Shown here: piece by piece, positions 7,972 through 17,391 of the stretch | Layout of the letters: each line of letters opens with the position of its first letter | How positions within the stretch are numbered: the stretch's first letter is position 1 | Source of the DNA: an uncultured Acetatifactor sp. | GTDB lineage: Bacteria > Bacillota > Clostridia > Lachnospirales > Lachnospiraceae | Assembly (NCBI GenBank): GCA_910589655.1 | Contig: CAJUTJ010000059.1 | Location: 1 to 33,477, forward strand | Direction: 5' to 3' | DNA: 33,477 nucleotides | Notes under the pieces: generated by a model | Seen by the model: only the letters and a program-made list of their open reading frames with translations | Told to the model about the DNA's origin: nothing | The model's database searches: none | Translations under genes and position numbers: made by a program

Positions 7972-10242
7972 ATGTTTGACCAAAAAGCCCCGACTCTTTT
8001 CAGGACAGCCGCCTGCCTGTTTCTATCCGTCTTGACGGTCACCGCTTGTTCACCGCAGGAACAAGCCCAGACCGAAAACACCGCTCCTGCCCCTTCATCG
8101 GAAACGCTTATTTCTTCCGATGAATATGTTCCCGTTGCGGCTTGGGATGCCTCCGGCATTGAACTTTACGCGGCACATAAATTAATGGGGGACACTCTCT
8201 ATTATATGACCGGAAAATGGGATTCCGCAGAAGGCGGGTATAGGGAAGCTTCCATATGCAGAAAAGAACGGGACGGCGATGCGGAAACTATTTTGAACTT
8301 GGACGGGGAAGGGGAAAAGTTAATTCTTTATCTTCTGGATGAATCCGAAAATTTATATTACCTGCATTCCGCGCAAAACGGAAGAGATCCGGAGTATATT
8401 TGGACAAAGCTCTCTTCCGATGACGAAGTCCTATATGAAACAATCATCGACAGACCTTCCGGCAGTAGAGAACAAGAGGCGTTCGGCAGACTATGCACCT
8501 CATTTTTGGGGGAAATAGACAAGGACGGCAACATTGCCGCCGTCAATATGAGCGGCGATTTGTATCTGTTTGACGAAAACGGACGGTTCCGCACTTCCGG
8601 CAAAACAGGATGGGACGAAAATACATATAATGTTCTGGAATACGGAATGGTAAATGCCGGCCGCCACGGAATCTTTCTCTATCATGTAAACGGCGGTTCC
8701 GTCTCCTTGCAGCAGATGGATATGTACAAGGGGGTATTAACGGATGCGGCGGAAATCAAGACAGATTCCCGTTCCCTCATCACATTGGAGCTTTACAGCG
8801 GTTATGACCAAGGCATCTATATTGTGGACGACAACAGCCTCTGGCAGTATAATTTTTCCGACGAAAAGCCCATAACTCTATTAAATTGGAGCGACAGCAA
8901 CATCAGCATGGCCGGATACGGCATAGATGCCGTGGGCATACTGCCCGAAGAAAAATTTTACATCATGGTTCACCAACCCGGTGACACGGCATCCATGGTA
9001 GAAATTTCATTTCGAAACAGGGCGGAGATTCCCGAAAAGCAGACGGTTATATTGGCGGCAGGCATACATTCTCTTGATTCCCTGACGGAGCTGGTCAGCG
9101 ATTTTAACCGCCAGAGCACGGAATATCAGGTAGAGATCCAATCCTTGGAATATCGTCCTTCGGAATCCGTGGATGATTACTCTGCTTTATACACGGATCT
9201 GCTAAAAGGCGAGGGTCCGGATCTCTTCCGTCTGGACGCCATGGGGATACCTAATTTAGCCGCCAAAGGCGTTTTCGAGGATCTCACCCCTTATTTTGCA
9301 GAGAGCAGTCTCGTCCATGAAAGTGATATTATCCCTTCCGTATTGGACGTCTGGACTATGGACGATAAAATCATTTTTGCTTTCGAAGATTTTAATATAA
9401 TAGGATTACTGGTGAAAAAAGGCACTACCGACCAAGGAGTATGGACCCCTGACGAATATATCCGTCTGGCGGAAGAGCATCCTGATTCCATACTGACAAA
9501 TCAGGATCCGCTCTATTTTTACAATGAAGTCTTTTACAATTCCATTTACGCCGATTTGTCGGATTATGTAAACTGGAAGACAGGGGAATGCCATTTGGAC
9601 AGCGAAGAATTCATTTCCATGATAGAAAGGATCCGGCAGCTGGAACAGCCTGAGTTGACTCTGGAAACCATCACTGCCATGGACGGAAAAGAATATACCT
9701 TCAAAGTCTCCGTCATTGGGCAGGACGAAAACGATTTTTATAACGGGCTGCTTTTAACCCAATCTATGAACTTATTCGGCCTGCCAAACTATGCCAAGGT
9801 CCTTGAATACGGCGATTATGCCGAAATTGCAGGTTATCCTACGAACAAAGAGGAGCCCTATTATGATATGATGCCCCAAAATGTATATGCCATTAACAGC
9901 TCTTCTCAGGTAAAGGAAGGCGCCTGGGCCTTTCTGGAATTTATGTTGTCGGAAGCTCATCAAAATACCCTGACCTCCTTTCCGGTACGGCAGGATTCCT
10001 TTGACAAATATCTGACCAGAACGGAATTTAACAGAGGGAGAACGGTGGTTGACTTCACGGCGGAAGAACTGGATGCCTTGCGTGAGCTTGTAAAATACGT
10101 GCATTGGACAAGCACTTCCACCGGAAGAGACATGCTGCCCCTTATCACGAAAGAGATCGAAGCGGTATGGGCAGGCGATAAGACTCCGGCTGATGCCGCA
10201 CGCATTATGCAGAACAGAGTCAGTATCTTTGTAAACGAGTAG
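7972..10242 (+). CDS. Large lipoprotein with an N-terminal propeller-like half and a C-terminal solute-binding half
   Basis: A 756-residue exported lipoprotein. The signal peptide ends in a VTAC lipobox with the lipidated cysteine at residue 26, followed by a Ser/Pro/Thr linker. Residues of roughly 50-345 are rich in short beta-type repeats (DTLYYM, ENLYYLHS, GDLYLFDENG, QGIYIVDDNSLWQY), suggesting a propeller-like domain. From about 355 (TVILAAGIHSLDSLTELVSD) to the end it resembles an extracellular sugar-type solute-binding protein (FNRQSTEYQVEI; LLKGEGPDLFRLD; GAWAFLEFML). No ABC permease or ATPase is nearby, so it more likely senses than imports. GGAGGG precedes the ATG. It is the first gene of a unit with a BlaI repressor and an M56 protease. 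Ligand unknown; the propeller assignment is inferred. Confidence 0.85.
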   Translation: MFDQKAPTLFRTAACLFLSVLTVTACSPQEQAQTENTAPAPSSETLISSDEYVPVAAWDASGIELYAAHKLMGDTLYYMTGKWDSAEGGYREASICRKERDGDAETILNLDGEGEKLILYLLDESENLYYLHSAQNGRDPEYIWTKLSSDDEVLYETIIDRPSGSREQEAFGRLCTSFLGEIDKDGNIAAVNMSGDLYLFDENGRFRTSGKTGWDENTYNVLEYGMVNAGRHGIFLYHVNGGSVSLQQMDMYKGVLTDAAEIKTDSRSLITLELYSGYDQGIYIVDDNSLWQYNFSDEKPITLLNWSDSNISMAGYGIDAVGILPEEKFYIMVHQPGDTASMVEISFRNRAEIPEKQTVILAAGIHSLDSLTELVSDFNRQSTEYQVEIQSLEYRPSESVDDYSALYTDLLKGEGPDLFRLDAMGIPNLAAKGVFEDLTPYFAESSLVHESDIIPSVLDVWTMDDKIIFAFEDFNIIGLLVKKGTTDQGVWTPDEYIRLAEEHPDSILTNQDPLYFYNEVFYNSIYADLSDYVNWKTGECHLDSEEFISMIERIRQLEQPELTLETITAMDGKEYTFKVSVIGQDENDFYNGLLLTQSMNLFGLPNYAKVLEYGDYAEIAGYPTNKEEPYYDMMPQNVYAINSSSQVKEGAWAFLEFMLSEAHQNTLTSFPVRQDSFDKYLTRTEFNRGRTVVDFTAEELDALRELVKYVHWTSTSTGRDMLPLITKEIEAVWAGDKTPADAARIMQNRVSIFVNE

Positions 10243-10340
10243 CTGTAACCGAAAAAGTCAAATACAGGATAATGTGACTGCCTGCAAGGCAAATATCATC
10301 CGGATTAGAGAATTCACAAAGCGATATTATGGAGGTTAAA

Positions 10341-10697
10341 ATGAACGAATATAAATTAGCGGACTTTGAAGCCAAATTTGCCGATATCATTTGGGAAAGG
10401 GAACCTATTTCATCCCCCGAGCTTGTAAAAATATGCGAAAAAGAACTGAACTGGAAAAAATCCACCACATACACCGTCCTGAAAAAACTGATTGATAAAG
10501 GCGTCTTCCGGAACAAAGATACTATAGTGACCTCCATTCTTTCCCGTGAGGAATTCTATGGGCGGCAGAGCAGGCTTTATGTAAAAGAGACCTTCGGCTC
10601 CCTGCCCGGATTTTTGACCGCCTTCTTTCAGGGCAGAAAAATATCCCCGAAGGAAGCGGAAGAACTGAGATCCTATATCGACCACTTTGAAAAGTAA
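10341..10697 (+). CDS. BlaI/MecI/CopY-type transcriptional repressor
   Basis: A 118-residue winged-helix repressor. LADFEAKFADIIWEREPISS and the following residues, then WKKSTTYTVLKKLIDKGVF, are the hallmark of the BlaI/MecI DNA-binding domain, and the C-terminal half is the dimerisation region. The start is ATG 10341, with GGAGG at 10331-10335; the upstream in-frame ATG at 10329 overlaps that ribosome binding site. In known systems the M56 partner transmits a signal that leads to BlaI cleavage and derepression. It lies 98 bases after the lipoprotein and about 300 bases before the M56 gene. The likely targets are the two operators at 7858-7905. No beta-lactamase gene is present, so the signal need not be a beta-lactam. 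Confidence 0.9.
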   Translation: MNEYKLADFEAKFADIIWEREPISSPELVKICEKELNWKKSTTYTVLKKLIDKGVFRNKDTIVTSILSREEFYGRQSRLYVKETFGSLPGFLTAFFQGRKISPKEAEELRSYIDHFEK

Positions 10698-10731
10698 CCA
10701 ATTAACCCGTAACGGCTATTTCCCTAACGGC

Positions 10732-10905
10732 AGCGCTAATGTGCTGACCAGATTACTTTCCGCTAAATAGCGCAGAATATATTTTCAGTCTGCAAGGCAG
10801 ATTTCCGACGGCGCAGCGGTGGCTGCGTCTAGGCAATCTAACGCTGCAGATGGAAATTCAGGCAAGATATTTAACGAAATGTAATACGATCAGTACATTA
10901 GTGCT
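10732..10905. repeat. 174-bp foldback element between blaI and the M56 gene
   Basis: The arms at 10732-10771 and 10866-10905 (40 bases each) are inverted repeats matching at 31 of 40 positions by hand alignment. A second perfect hairpin lies inside (CGCAGC-GGTG-GCTGCG, 10813-10828). The rest of the 303-base gap (10698-11000) holds no gene. It may be a MITE-like insertion or a structured RNA within the operon. The M56 start at 11001 has only a weak ribosome binding site (AAAGGTAAT). Confidence 0.7.
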
Positions 10906-11000
10906 CCATCCGGCCAGAAATTGAACCCTGAAGCAGCCTGTTTCGCACCATCTGCGCGCACCACTTCGCGGAAATCAAGAAAGGCAAAGGTAATAACTCT

Positions 11001-14000
11001 ATGAATCTTACAGAAATCTTCCTAAAAATAGTAAGCATGAGTATCACTGCATCCTATTGTGTATTGCTCATCTGTATCGCCAGATTCTTCCTGCGGCGCG
11101 CGCCGAAACTATTTTCTTATCTGCTATGGAGCATAGTCGCTTTACGCCTTGTCTGCCCCATATCCGTCGAAAGCAGTTTCAGTATGGTAGACAGCAATCT
11201 CAGTATGATTACCGGGCACATTGAGTCAGTCCGAGAGAACTTCCGCCGCGACAATAGCGGTTATGACCGTTTCTCAGACGGAATATGCGATAATAATATG
11301 GCCGACAGCAGCGGGATAAACGGAAGCAATTTAAACGGCTGCAATATCGGCAGCGGTGACACAGGCGGTAACGGCTTAAGAATTGGCAATTCAGAAAACG
11401 GTTTCATCTACAGCATTATGAGCTGCAGTAACATAGATGGCATTCGCTTAAACTACGGCAATACGGACAACAGCCTTATCAGCAACAGCGAAACCGACGG
11501 AATCGGTTTCATCAGCGAAAGCAGCTCCGACGCAGGAGCTCCCGGCTCAAACCATGGCAATGCCAGCGGAAACGTCACGGCAGGAGTCGATTCCGGCAGC
11601 GACGGCCTCAACGGCGGTTCCACGGCAGCAGACGACTCAGGCAGTATCCAGTCCACAGTGAGCAAGGGAAACCTTCCCCACAGCCTCTTAACTGCCGCAG
11701 CCTGCCTATGGCTGTCAGGTATGCTTGGAATGTTCGGTTATTGTATCCTTTCATATCTGCGCCTATACCGCCGTCTTAAGGAAAAAGCGTCTTACACCTG
11801 CCGCTACAAGGGGATACCTGTCTATCATGTAAGAGGTCTGGACACTCCTTTTGCAGCAGGATTTACCAAACCGACGATTTATCTTCCTACAGAACTGGCG
11901 GAAGAGGAGGCCCGCCAATGTCTGGCGCACGAATACACACACATCCGCAGAAAAGACCACATCATCAAGCAAGCCTCCTTTTTATTGGTCTGTATATACT
12001 GGTTCCAGCCCTTAATATGGCTGGCTTTTCACCTAATGTCTAAAGATATGGAAATGTCCTGCGACGAAATGACTTTGCGGAAGGCAGACTTAGAGGAGCG
12101 GAAAGCATATTCTTCTACTTTGGTGCGATTATCCAGTGGAACACACCGTTTTTCCGGCTATCCTCTTGCCTTTAGCGAAAACAGCGCCTCCACCCGGATC
12201 AGAAATATTTTGAACCAAAAGAAGCCCACTGCTTGGATACTGGTCGGATGCAGTGTTCTTTTACTCCTGTTTGGTGCAGGACTTTTAACCAATCCCATAG
12301 GCCCGGAGGAAAGCGCGGCGAACCCCTCCCATTCTCTTACAGAGACTTCCGGAGATATTCCGGACGACTCCCTTGGCGGGAACCCGCTCTATGATCCTCC
12401 CGTTTACGACAATCCTTCTCCGGACAGCCGGCAGACGGCTTCCGGTTACGATAGTCCTTCTCCAGACAACCGGCAGATGCCTTCCGGTTACGATAATCCC
12501 TCTCCGGACAGCCGGCAGACATCTCCCATGATAGAGGAATCGGAGGAAGAGCCTTATCCCGCCATTCTGCAAGAATTCTATCCGGAGCTGCAAAATGCTT
12601 ATCGGGAAGGCAATGAGGCAAGCGCTTCGGAATTACAGCTGGAAATGAAATTGCGGATGGCCTCCTACTGGACGGATCTGGTAAGCCAACAGAGGAAAAT
12701 AGAAACGCAGCTGAAACAGCAGGCCAGCGGCGGCACCGGTATTACCGAAGAGCAAATAGAATCCTTGTACAAACAGCTGCTATCTGTTCAACAAATGGCT
12801 GCACAGACAAAGGAGCAAATGGACTATATGAAGAAAACCGTTGATGCCATAACAGGAGCCGCTAATATCGCTAAGGCGGCCGATTATGCAACGGCTTATC
12901 CTTTATCAGGAGTTTGTGTGAATAATGACACAATTGTCAGAAGTCTGCCAAAAGAATCCGCGCCCCAGATTGACGTCCTCGCTTCCGGCGATACGATTAC
13001 CGTTATCAGCTTTGGGCGGTATATGCTTCAGGAAGACCAAAATCTGGCTGATTTCTTATTATCCGACACGGAAATACAGCAGGAATATGAGAACTTTGCC
13101 GTTGTTCTGTACCATTCGGAGACAGATAACGGCAGAACCACGAGAAAAGGATACGTTGCCATAGACGCATTGGATATCTCCGGAAATGCCCCCGAAACCT
13201 ATATGCATTGGATCGGGAAAACATGGAGTGAGGCATTCTGCAGCCAAGACGGTTCTTTGTTGTATCAAATGGCGGCAGACAAAAAAAGTTTTATGAAATG
13301 GGAATATATAGCCGGCATACATGACACGGAACCCATTCAGGTGGAATTTAATACTTCCAATCCTTACCCTCAGCAATTTTACTCTGTGACCTTGCTCACG
13401 GACCGCACTTCCAAAAGTCCGGCGGTATCCGGCATGGATGACATCGCCCTGCAGTTCTTCGTGCAGACTCCGGAGGCCGGCGTATGGACTCAGAGGCAGG
13501 ATCTGAAAATTGCCGCCACAGTCCGGGAACTGCAGAATGTCAAGCATATTTCCGATTTGTTAAAAGATACCGTTTTCTTTTCGGAGATCAGGAATTATGA
13601 GCAGGTCACGAGCTGCAGCGAATACCGGGACGCATATCTGGCCTCCCCCGGCTCCCATCCCAGCTGCTTTGATTTCAATGGCAGCGGTTATGCGGCTTTA
13701 TACTGCGCGGAGGACAACATTATAGCCAACACGGCCAGTTACCGCTATGAACTGGATTCTGCCGAAAGCATCTTGCAAAGATACTTAAATCTGTCCGGGG
13801 GCAATGGGGAAGCCGACACCTTGATCATGAGGCTCAGAGATGACAATAATTACATGACCGGACTCATACAGATGACTTTCGTGGAATATACCTTTGACAA
13901 GGCTGACGAGAACGGGCAGAATCAGATCACCGTTCCCATGTATCATGACAAATACTGGTATATCTGGGTGCCGGGACAGGATGAGGCGCTGGACAAAATC

Positions 14001-14039
14001 ATATATGATTTGCAGGAAGATATTTCGACCGAATCATAA
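11001..14039 (+). CDS. BlaR1-like M56 membrane metalloprotease with a large unusual sensor
   Basis: A 1012-residue signal-transducing protease. Membrane helices lie near residues 8-30 and 36-54. An Asn/Ser/Gly/Asp-rich, low-complexity extracytoplasmic loop follows (about 60-220), then a third helix (225-248). The M56 protease domain has the zinc motif HEYTH (310-314) and the downstream EMSCDE (351-356). A fourth helix lies near 410-430. The exported C-terminal sensor (about 435-1012) contains three copies of a 16-residue Pro/Ser/Asp repeat (PSPDSRQ, about 468-506), a Gln/Lys-rich helical stretch, a probable SH3-like segment (SGVCVNNDTIVRSLPKESAP, then IDVLASGDTITV) and an unrecognised region. 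I see no penicillin-binding SxxK/SxN domain, so it is not a classical beta-lactam sensor. It probably acts on the adjacent BlaI-type protein. Confidence 0.85.
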   Translation: MNLTEIFLKIVSMSITASYCVLLICIARFFLRRAPKLFSYLLWSIVALRLVCPISVESSFSMVDSNLSMITGHIESVRENFRRDNSGYDRFSDGICDNNMADSSGINGSNLNGCNIGSGDTGGNGLRIGNSENGFIYSIMSCSNIDGIRLNYGNTDNSLISNSETDGIGFISESSSDAGAPGSNHGNASGNVTAGVDSGSDGLNGGSTAADDSGSIQSTVSKGNLPHSLLTAAACLWLSGMLGMFGYCILSYLRLYRRLKEKASYTCRYKGIPVYHVRGLDTPFAAGFTKPTIYLPTELAEEEARQCLAHEYTHIRRKDHIIKQASFLLVCIYWFQPLIWLAFHLMSKDMEMSCDEMTLRKADLEERKAYSSTLVRLSSGTHRFSGYPLAFSENSASTRIRNILNQKKPTAWILVGCSVLLLLFGAGLLTNPIGPEESAANPSHSLTETSGDIPDDSLGGNPLYDPPVYDNPSPDSRQTASGYDSPSPDNRQMPSGYDNPSPDSRQTSPMIEESEEEPYPAILQEFYPELQNAYREGNEASASELQLEMKLRMASYWTDLVSQQRKIETQLKQQASGGTGITEEQIESLYKQLLSVQQMAAQTKEQMDYMKKTVDAITGAANIAKAADYATAYPLSGVCVNNDTIVRSLPKESAPQIDVLASGDTITVISFGRYMLQEDQNLADFLLSDTEIQQEYENFAVVLYHSETDNGRTTRKGYVAIDALDISGNAPETYMHWIGKTWSEAFCSQDGSLLYQMAADKKSFMKWEYIAGIHDTEPIQVEFNTSNPYPQQFYSVTLLTDRTSKSPAVSGMDDIALQFFVQTPEAGVWTQRQDLKIAATVRELQNVKHISDLLKDTVFFSEIRNYEQVTSCSEYRDAYLASPGSHPSCFDFNGSGYAALYCAEDNIIANTASYRYELDSAESILQRYLNLSGGNGEADTLIMRLRDDNNYMTGLIQMTFVEYTFDKADENGQNQITVPMYHDKYWYIWVPGQDEALDKIIYDLQEDISTES

Positions 14040-14054
14040 CGATTCAGCCTTCCG

Positions 14055-14891
14055 CTAAATCCTCCGAATGACCTTTTCCTTAATCTCTATTTTGCCCTCT
14101 TTTAACAGCCTGCCCACTGCGCGCTTGAATTCGTTTTTACTCATACCGGTTTCATGGGTAATCACTTCAGGCGCTGCCTTGTCGGTAAAAGGAAGAACCC
14201 CGTCGTAGCTGTCGATAATCTCCAAAAGCTCCTGAGCATCCACATCCATCTGCAGATATGCTTTATCCCGGATGCTCAGGGTCAGCTTTCCGTCCTCTCT
14301 CACCTGCGTCACTCTGGCAACCACTTCGTCTCCCAATTCTGCCTTGCCGTACAACTCCCTTTTGGGTATCAGGCCGGAATAGAGATTGTCCACCGCCACA
14401 AAGGCTCCGAAATTGTCACTGATTTCATACACCTTACCCGTGACCTTGTCGTCGGTTTTATAAGGACTGTCGGTACGCAGATTCTCATATACATTCATGG
14501 TGGCGCAAAGCCTGCCGCTCTTATCAATGTAGAGAGATACGAGAACATGGTCCCCCTCTTTTACTCTGCCCCTCTGCTGTTTGAAGGGAAGAAACAAATC
14601 TTTTTCCAGCCCCCAGTCCAAAAAGGCTCCTATCTTTCCTATCTGTGCCACCGTCAGTTCCGCCACTTGACCCATCATAAGCTTCGGCTCTCTGACCGTC
14701 GCTATCATTCTGTCCTTGGAATCACGGTATACAAAGACCTCCACGGAATCCCCGATCCGGCTTCCGGCAGGCACCTGCTTAGAGGGAAGCAGCACTTTAT
14801 CCTTCTGCTCCTCCTGTTTCTCCGCAAGATATACTCCGAATTCCACTTGTTTTACAATATATAATACTTGTTTTTCTCCTAAACGAATCAT
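14055..14891 (-). CDS. cvfB: CvfB-like S1-domain RNA-binding protein
   Basis: A 278-residue protein of the CvfB/YitL family. It is built of S1-type beta barrels (VAELTVAQIGKIGAFLDWGL, then EKDLFLP; GKVYEISDNFGAFVAVDNLY, then SGLIP) followed by a C-terminal winged helix (MSKNEFKRAVGRLLKEGKIE). The family binds RNA and affects virulence gene expression in staphylococci; its exact role here is unknown. The start ATG overlaps the stop codon of the thioesterase gene by four bases (ATGA, 14888-14891) with GGAGGAG just before, so translation is probably coupled. It runs convergently with the M56 gene, 15 bases apart, with no clear terminator between them. Confidence 0.88.
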   Translation of the reverse strand: MIRLGEKQVLYIVKQVEFGVYLAEKQEEQKDKVLLPSKQVPAGSRIGDSVEVFVYRDSKDRMIATVREPKLMMGQVAELTVAQIGKIGAFLDWGLEKDLFLPFKQQRGRVKEGDHVLVSLYIDKSGRLCATMNVYENLRTDSPYKTDDKVTGKVYEISDNFGAFVAVDNLYSGLIPKRELYGKAELGDEVVARVTQVREDGKLTLSIRDKAYLQMDVDAQELLEIIDSYDGVLPFTDKAAPEVITHETGMSKNEFKRAVGRLLKEGKIEIKEKVIRRI

Positions 14892-15604
14892 AGCTCCTCC
14901 TTTTTCAGAAACTCAACTACCACATAGGGCGCTCCCCCTTCATCCGTAAGAGACACCACAGCCTTGTCCTCGCCAACCATAACACGTGGCATTAATAAGT
15001 CATCCAGAAATGCCTGTTTCTTATATTCCGCCCGAAGCTGTCCGATGGCAAAGCCGGAGGGAAGAAAGTCCATGGCCATATCCACAAACCGGCCGTTATT
15101 CACATGATGGTTGGTATCTAAATGATGCTGTTTTACCACGATAACTTCTCTCGGTATCCCTCCCTCCGGAACGGCAATCTTTCTGGGTGCATACTCCATT
15201 TCCAGCTTTTCGCCAATACCGTATCCCAAGGCCATCTCTTCGCTGACCGAAACAGGCTTTCCCGTATCCGTATTCAGCAGACTCCAGATAGAATTGGCCT
15301 TTGCCAGATATTTCCCGTCTTCCGTCGTCATAAAAAAATTACGAAATCCCATAAAACCCTTCATGCCATAGGGCTGTGTACCGATAATAACGCTTTCGCC
15401 AAACCTTGGATAACGCTCCACAACAATCTGCCATGAACACAATACCCACACCAGATGCTGTTCCTTAAAGTAATCTACTCCCAGCTGTACATCCTCGGAG
15501 TGAAAAGTGGAGCAATCCTGAAAATAATTGAGAAGAGAAGCCATCGTAAGCTTCCCCTCACTGTCTGTCTCGCTGTATCTGATCCTGCTGTCAAACGTAT
15601 ACAT
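14888..15604 (-). CDS. Acyl-ACP thioesterase
   Basis: A 238-residue double hot-dog thioesterase that releases fatty acids from acyl carrier protein. The N-terminal half has the family pattern RIRYSETDSEGKLTMASLLN, then YFQDCS. The second half holds the catalytic region HHLDTNHHVNNGRFVDMA, with Asp, Asn and His in DTNHHVNN. The length fits bacterial members. ATG 15604 is preceded by AAGGAG; the frame stays open upstream to 15790 but reads as Arg/Ala-rich non-coding sequence. It is followed with a four-base overlap by the CvfB-like gene. The gap to the CPBP gene (15605-15782) shows no other gene. Confidence 0.9.
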   Translation of the reverse strand: MYTFDSRIRYSETDSEGKLTMASLLNYFQDCSTFHSEDVQLGVDYFKEQHLVWVLCSWQIVVERYPRFGESVIIGTQPYGMKGFMGFRNFFMTTEDGKYLAKANSIWSLLNTDTGKPVSVSEEMALGYGIGEKLEMEYAPRKIAVPEGGIPREVIVVKQHHLDTNHHVNNGRFVDMAMDFLPSGFAIGQLRAEYKKQAFLDDLLMPRVMVGEDKAVVSLTDEGGAPYVVVEFLKKEEL

Positions 15605-15782
15605 AATCCTTGGCTCCTTCTTCCGTTTCGCCCGCGCCATTCGTAAAAACGCGCCTCCGGCACTCCTCGCTGCTCCGCAGCTTCTTTTGCTCAATTCTTG
15701 GCGCTCCCTCAGCCCATGCTTACAACCGGCAACTCGTGCAAGCACGGTTTCCGGATGTATGCATGGGCTGGCTGAACCGGTG

Positions 15783-16784
15783 TCATGCAAATAGTTGTAT
15801 AATGATCACGATGATCCAGAAGATGCAGTATAGGAGCATCCCCACGTTGAGTATTACCGTGCGGAAGCGTTTTCCTTTGGGGATTGCCACTTGTCCCTGC
15901 TCGAAAACAAACTTATTTTTCACAATGCTTACGATAAACAGTACCAGCGCCGTGATAATTGTGGCAAAGATAAAGAGCGCAAACATCATATAACAGATCC
16001 AGCCGAAGGCATTTTCCGACATATATATCATAAGTGCATCCATATCCATACCCGACTGCACAATCTCCATATAGCGTTCCATATCAATCATTTCCAAAAG
16101 CTTTACGCTGACCACACCGCCTAAGAAATTAAATATCATGTGTATGATAATGGTAATCTTCAGATTTCCCGTCTTCACATAGAGGAACGCCAGAAAGCAG
16201 CCTATGGCAAAAGCATAGATAAACTGATTTAGGTTGCCGTGGAACAATCCGAACATCAGGCCGGACAGCAATACCGCCACGCCCTGACCATACTTTATCG
16301 TCCGGTCCACAATGAGCTTCCGGAACACATACTCCTCTATCAGCGGAGCGCAGATTACCATGAAGAGAACGGCAAATAAAACATTGATAGAAGTGGCAAT
16401 ATTCATAATGGCATTCTGTACCATGCCGCCCTTCAGCATACCGATCACAGTGGTAAGAATAGTACCGATAAAGTTGGAAGCATATGCCAGACCAAAGCAC
16501 ATCAGCGCTGCCAGTACAAAGTGCCCCGCCTTCATATTCCTCTTTTCCACCTTCTCCGCCGGTACGGTTTTCACCAGTACAATCAGAATGGGCATACCGA
16601 TAAGGTACATAGGCAGCATAGAAATCATCAAACTGATATTAGCGTCCATAAGCCACTCCGGCTTAAATACCTGCACCAAAGCAACCGGAATCAGCTGCAC
16701 CGCATAGATTATGATAGTTCCCAAAATAAACATTCCGCCCAGTTTGGAAAAATGTTTCCTTATAGCTTTTAATGATTCTTCCAT
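15783..16784 (-). CDS. CPBP-family intramembrane metalloprotease
   Basis: A 333-residue polytopic membrane protein with about eight hydrophobic segments. The CPBP (Abi) motifs are all present: EEYVFRKL (EExxxR), FGLFHGN (FxxxH) and IHMIFNF (HxxxN). Members are related to Rce1 and are linked to bacteriocin immunity, surface protein display or unknown proteolysis. The ribosome binding site AAAGGAG lies nine bases before the ATG. It is transcribed toward the thioesterase gene, with 178 bases between. Confidence 0.9.
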   Translation of the reverse strand: MEESLKAIRKHFSKLGGMFILGTIIIYAVQLIPVALVQVFKPEWLMDANISLMISMLPMYLIGMPILIVLVKTVPAEKVEKRNMKAGHFVLAALMCFGLAYASNFIGTILTTVIGMLKGGMVQNAIMNIATSINVLFAVLFMVICAPLIEEYVFRKLIVDRTIKYGQGVAVLLSGLMFGLFHGNLNQFIYAFAIGCFLAFLYVKTGNLKITIIIHMIFNFLGGVVSVKLLEMIDMERYMEIVQSGMDMDALMIYMSENAFGWICYMMFALFIFATIITALVLFIVSIVKNKFVFEQGQVAIPKGKRFRTVILNVGMLLYCIFWIIVIIIQLFA

Positions 16785-17130
16785 AGAATATATCTCCTTT
16801 GTTTGTTATCGATTAGCTTTATTTTAACTCTTTCCGCAGGCAAGGTTCCGGACTTTTATAGTAAGTATATCGCACTTTCCATTTTGTTACAACAATTACC
16901 TCTAAGTTATCAGCTTCATTTTCCCTCTTTCCGCCGTATAAACGGCAAAATGACCGCCAAAAACAACGCAAAAACGCCTCGCGGCTGCTATCATTATTCT
17001 TCCGTTTCATTCTCCGCTCCGTGCCACCCATGATATGTGTTTATCATAATACCCTAACCGATGACTCCGTTCGTTCTGCCTGCTGCTTATGCGCACTTCA
17101 TTTACTAATCATGGTTTTTTGCCCGATATG

Positions 17131-17391
17131 CTATATCATACACGGATTTTGCATCACTTTGAGGCAAATTGTTAACAGAAAACAGAATCCTAAAAAAAGC
17201 ACACAGCCCAGAAGATCTTGCACAAATCTCCATCCGCCGCTTCTATGCAGTTCATATCCGTCTGATGAATATAGAAAAGAATTTATGCTCAAAAATAATA
17301 AAAGAAAGAGCGCGCTTACGTATATTACTATTTTAGCACAAACAAGCCATTTGGCCTTCATATTATTATGCCATAGTTTTTGTCTGCCCAT
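17131..17391 (-). CDS. Possible small membrane protein
   Basis: An 86-codon frame with two clear hydrophobic segments (WLVCAKIVIYVSALFLLLFL and LLGCVLFLGFCFLLTICL) around a short charged loop. This looks more like a real small membrane protein than chance, but no ribosome binding site precedes either candidate ATG. It would be divergent from the XRE gene and share its upstream region. I do not recognise a family. The rest of the 16785-17598 gap shows no other convincing gene. Confidence 0.3.
   Translation of the reverse strand: MGRQKLWHNNMKAKWLVCAKIVIYVSALFLLLFLSINSFLYSSDGYELHRSGGWRFVQDLLGCVLFLGFCFLLTICLKVMQNPCMI

Noticed and set aside
7972..10242. Component of an ABC sugar importer
   Set aside because: The solute-binding half suggests it, but no permease or ATPase is in the window and the neighbours are a repressor and a sensor protease.
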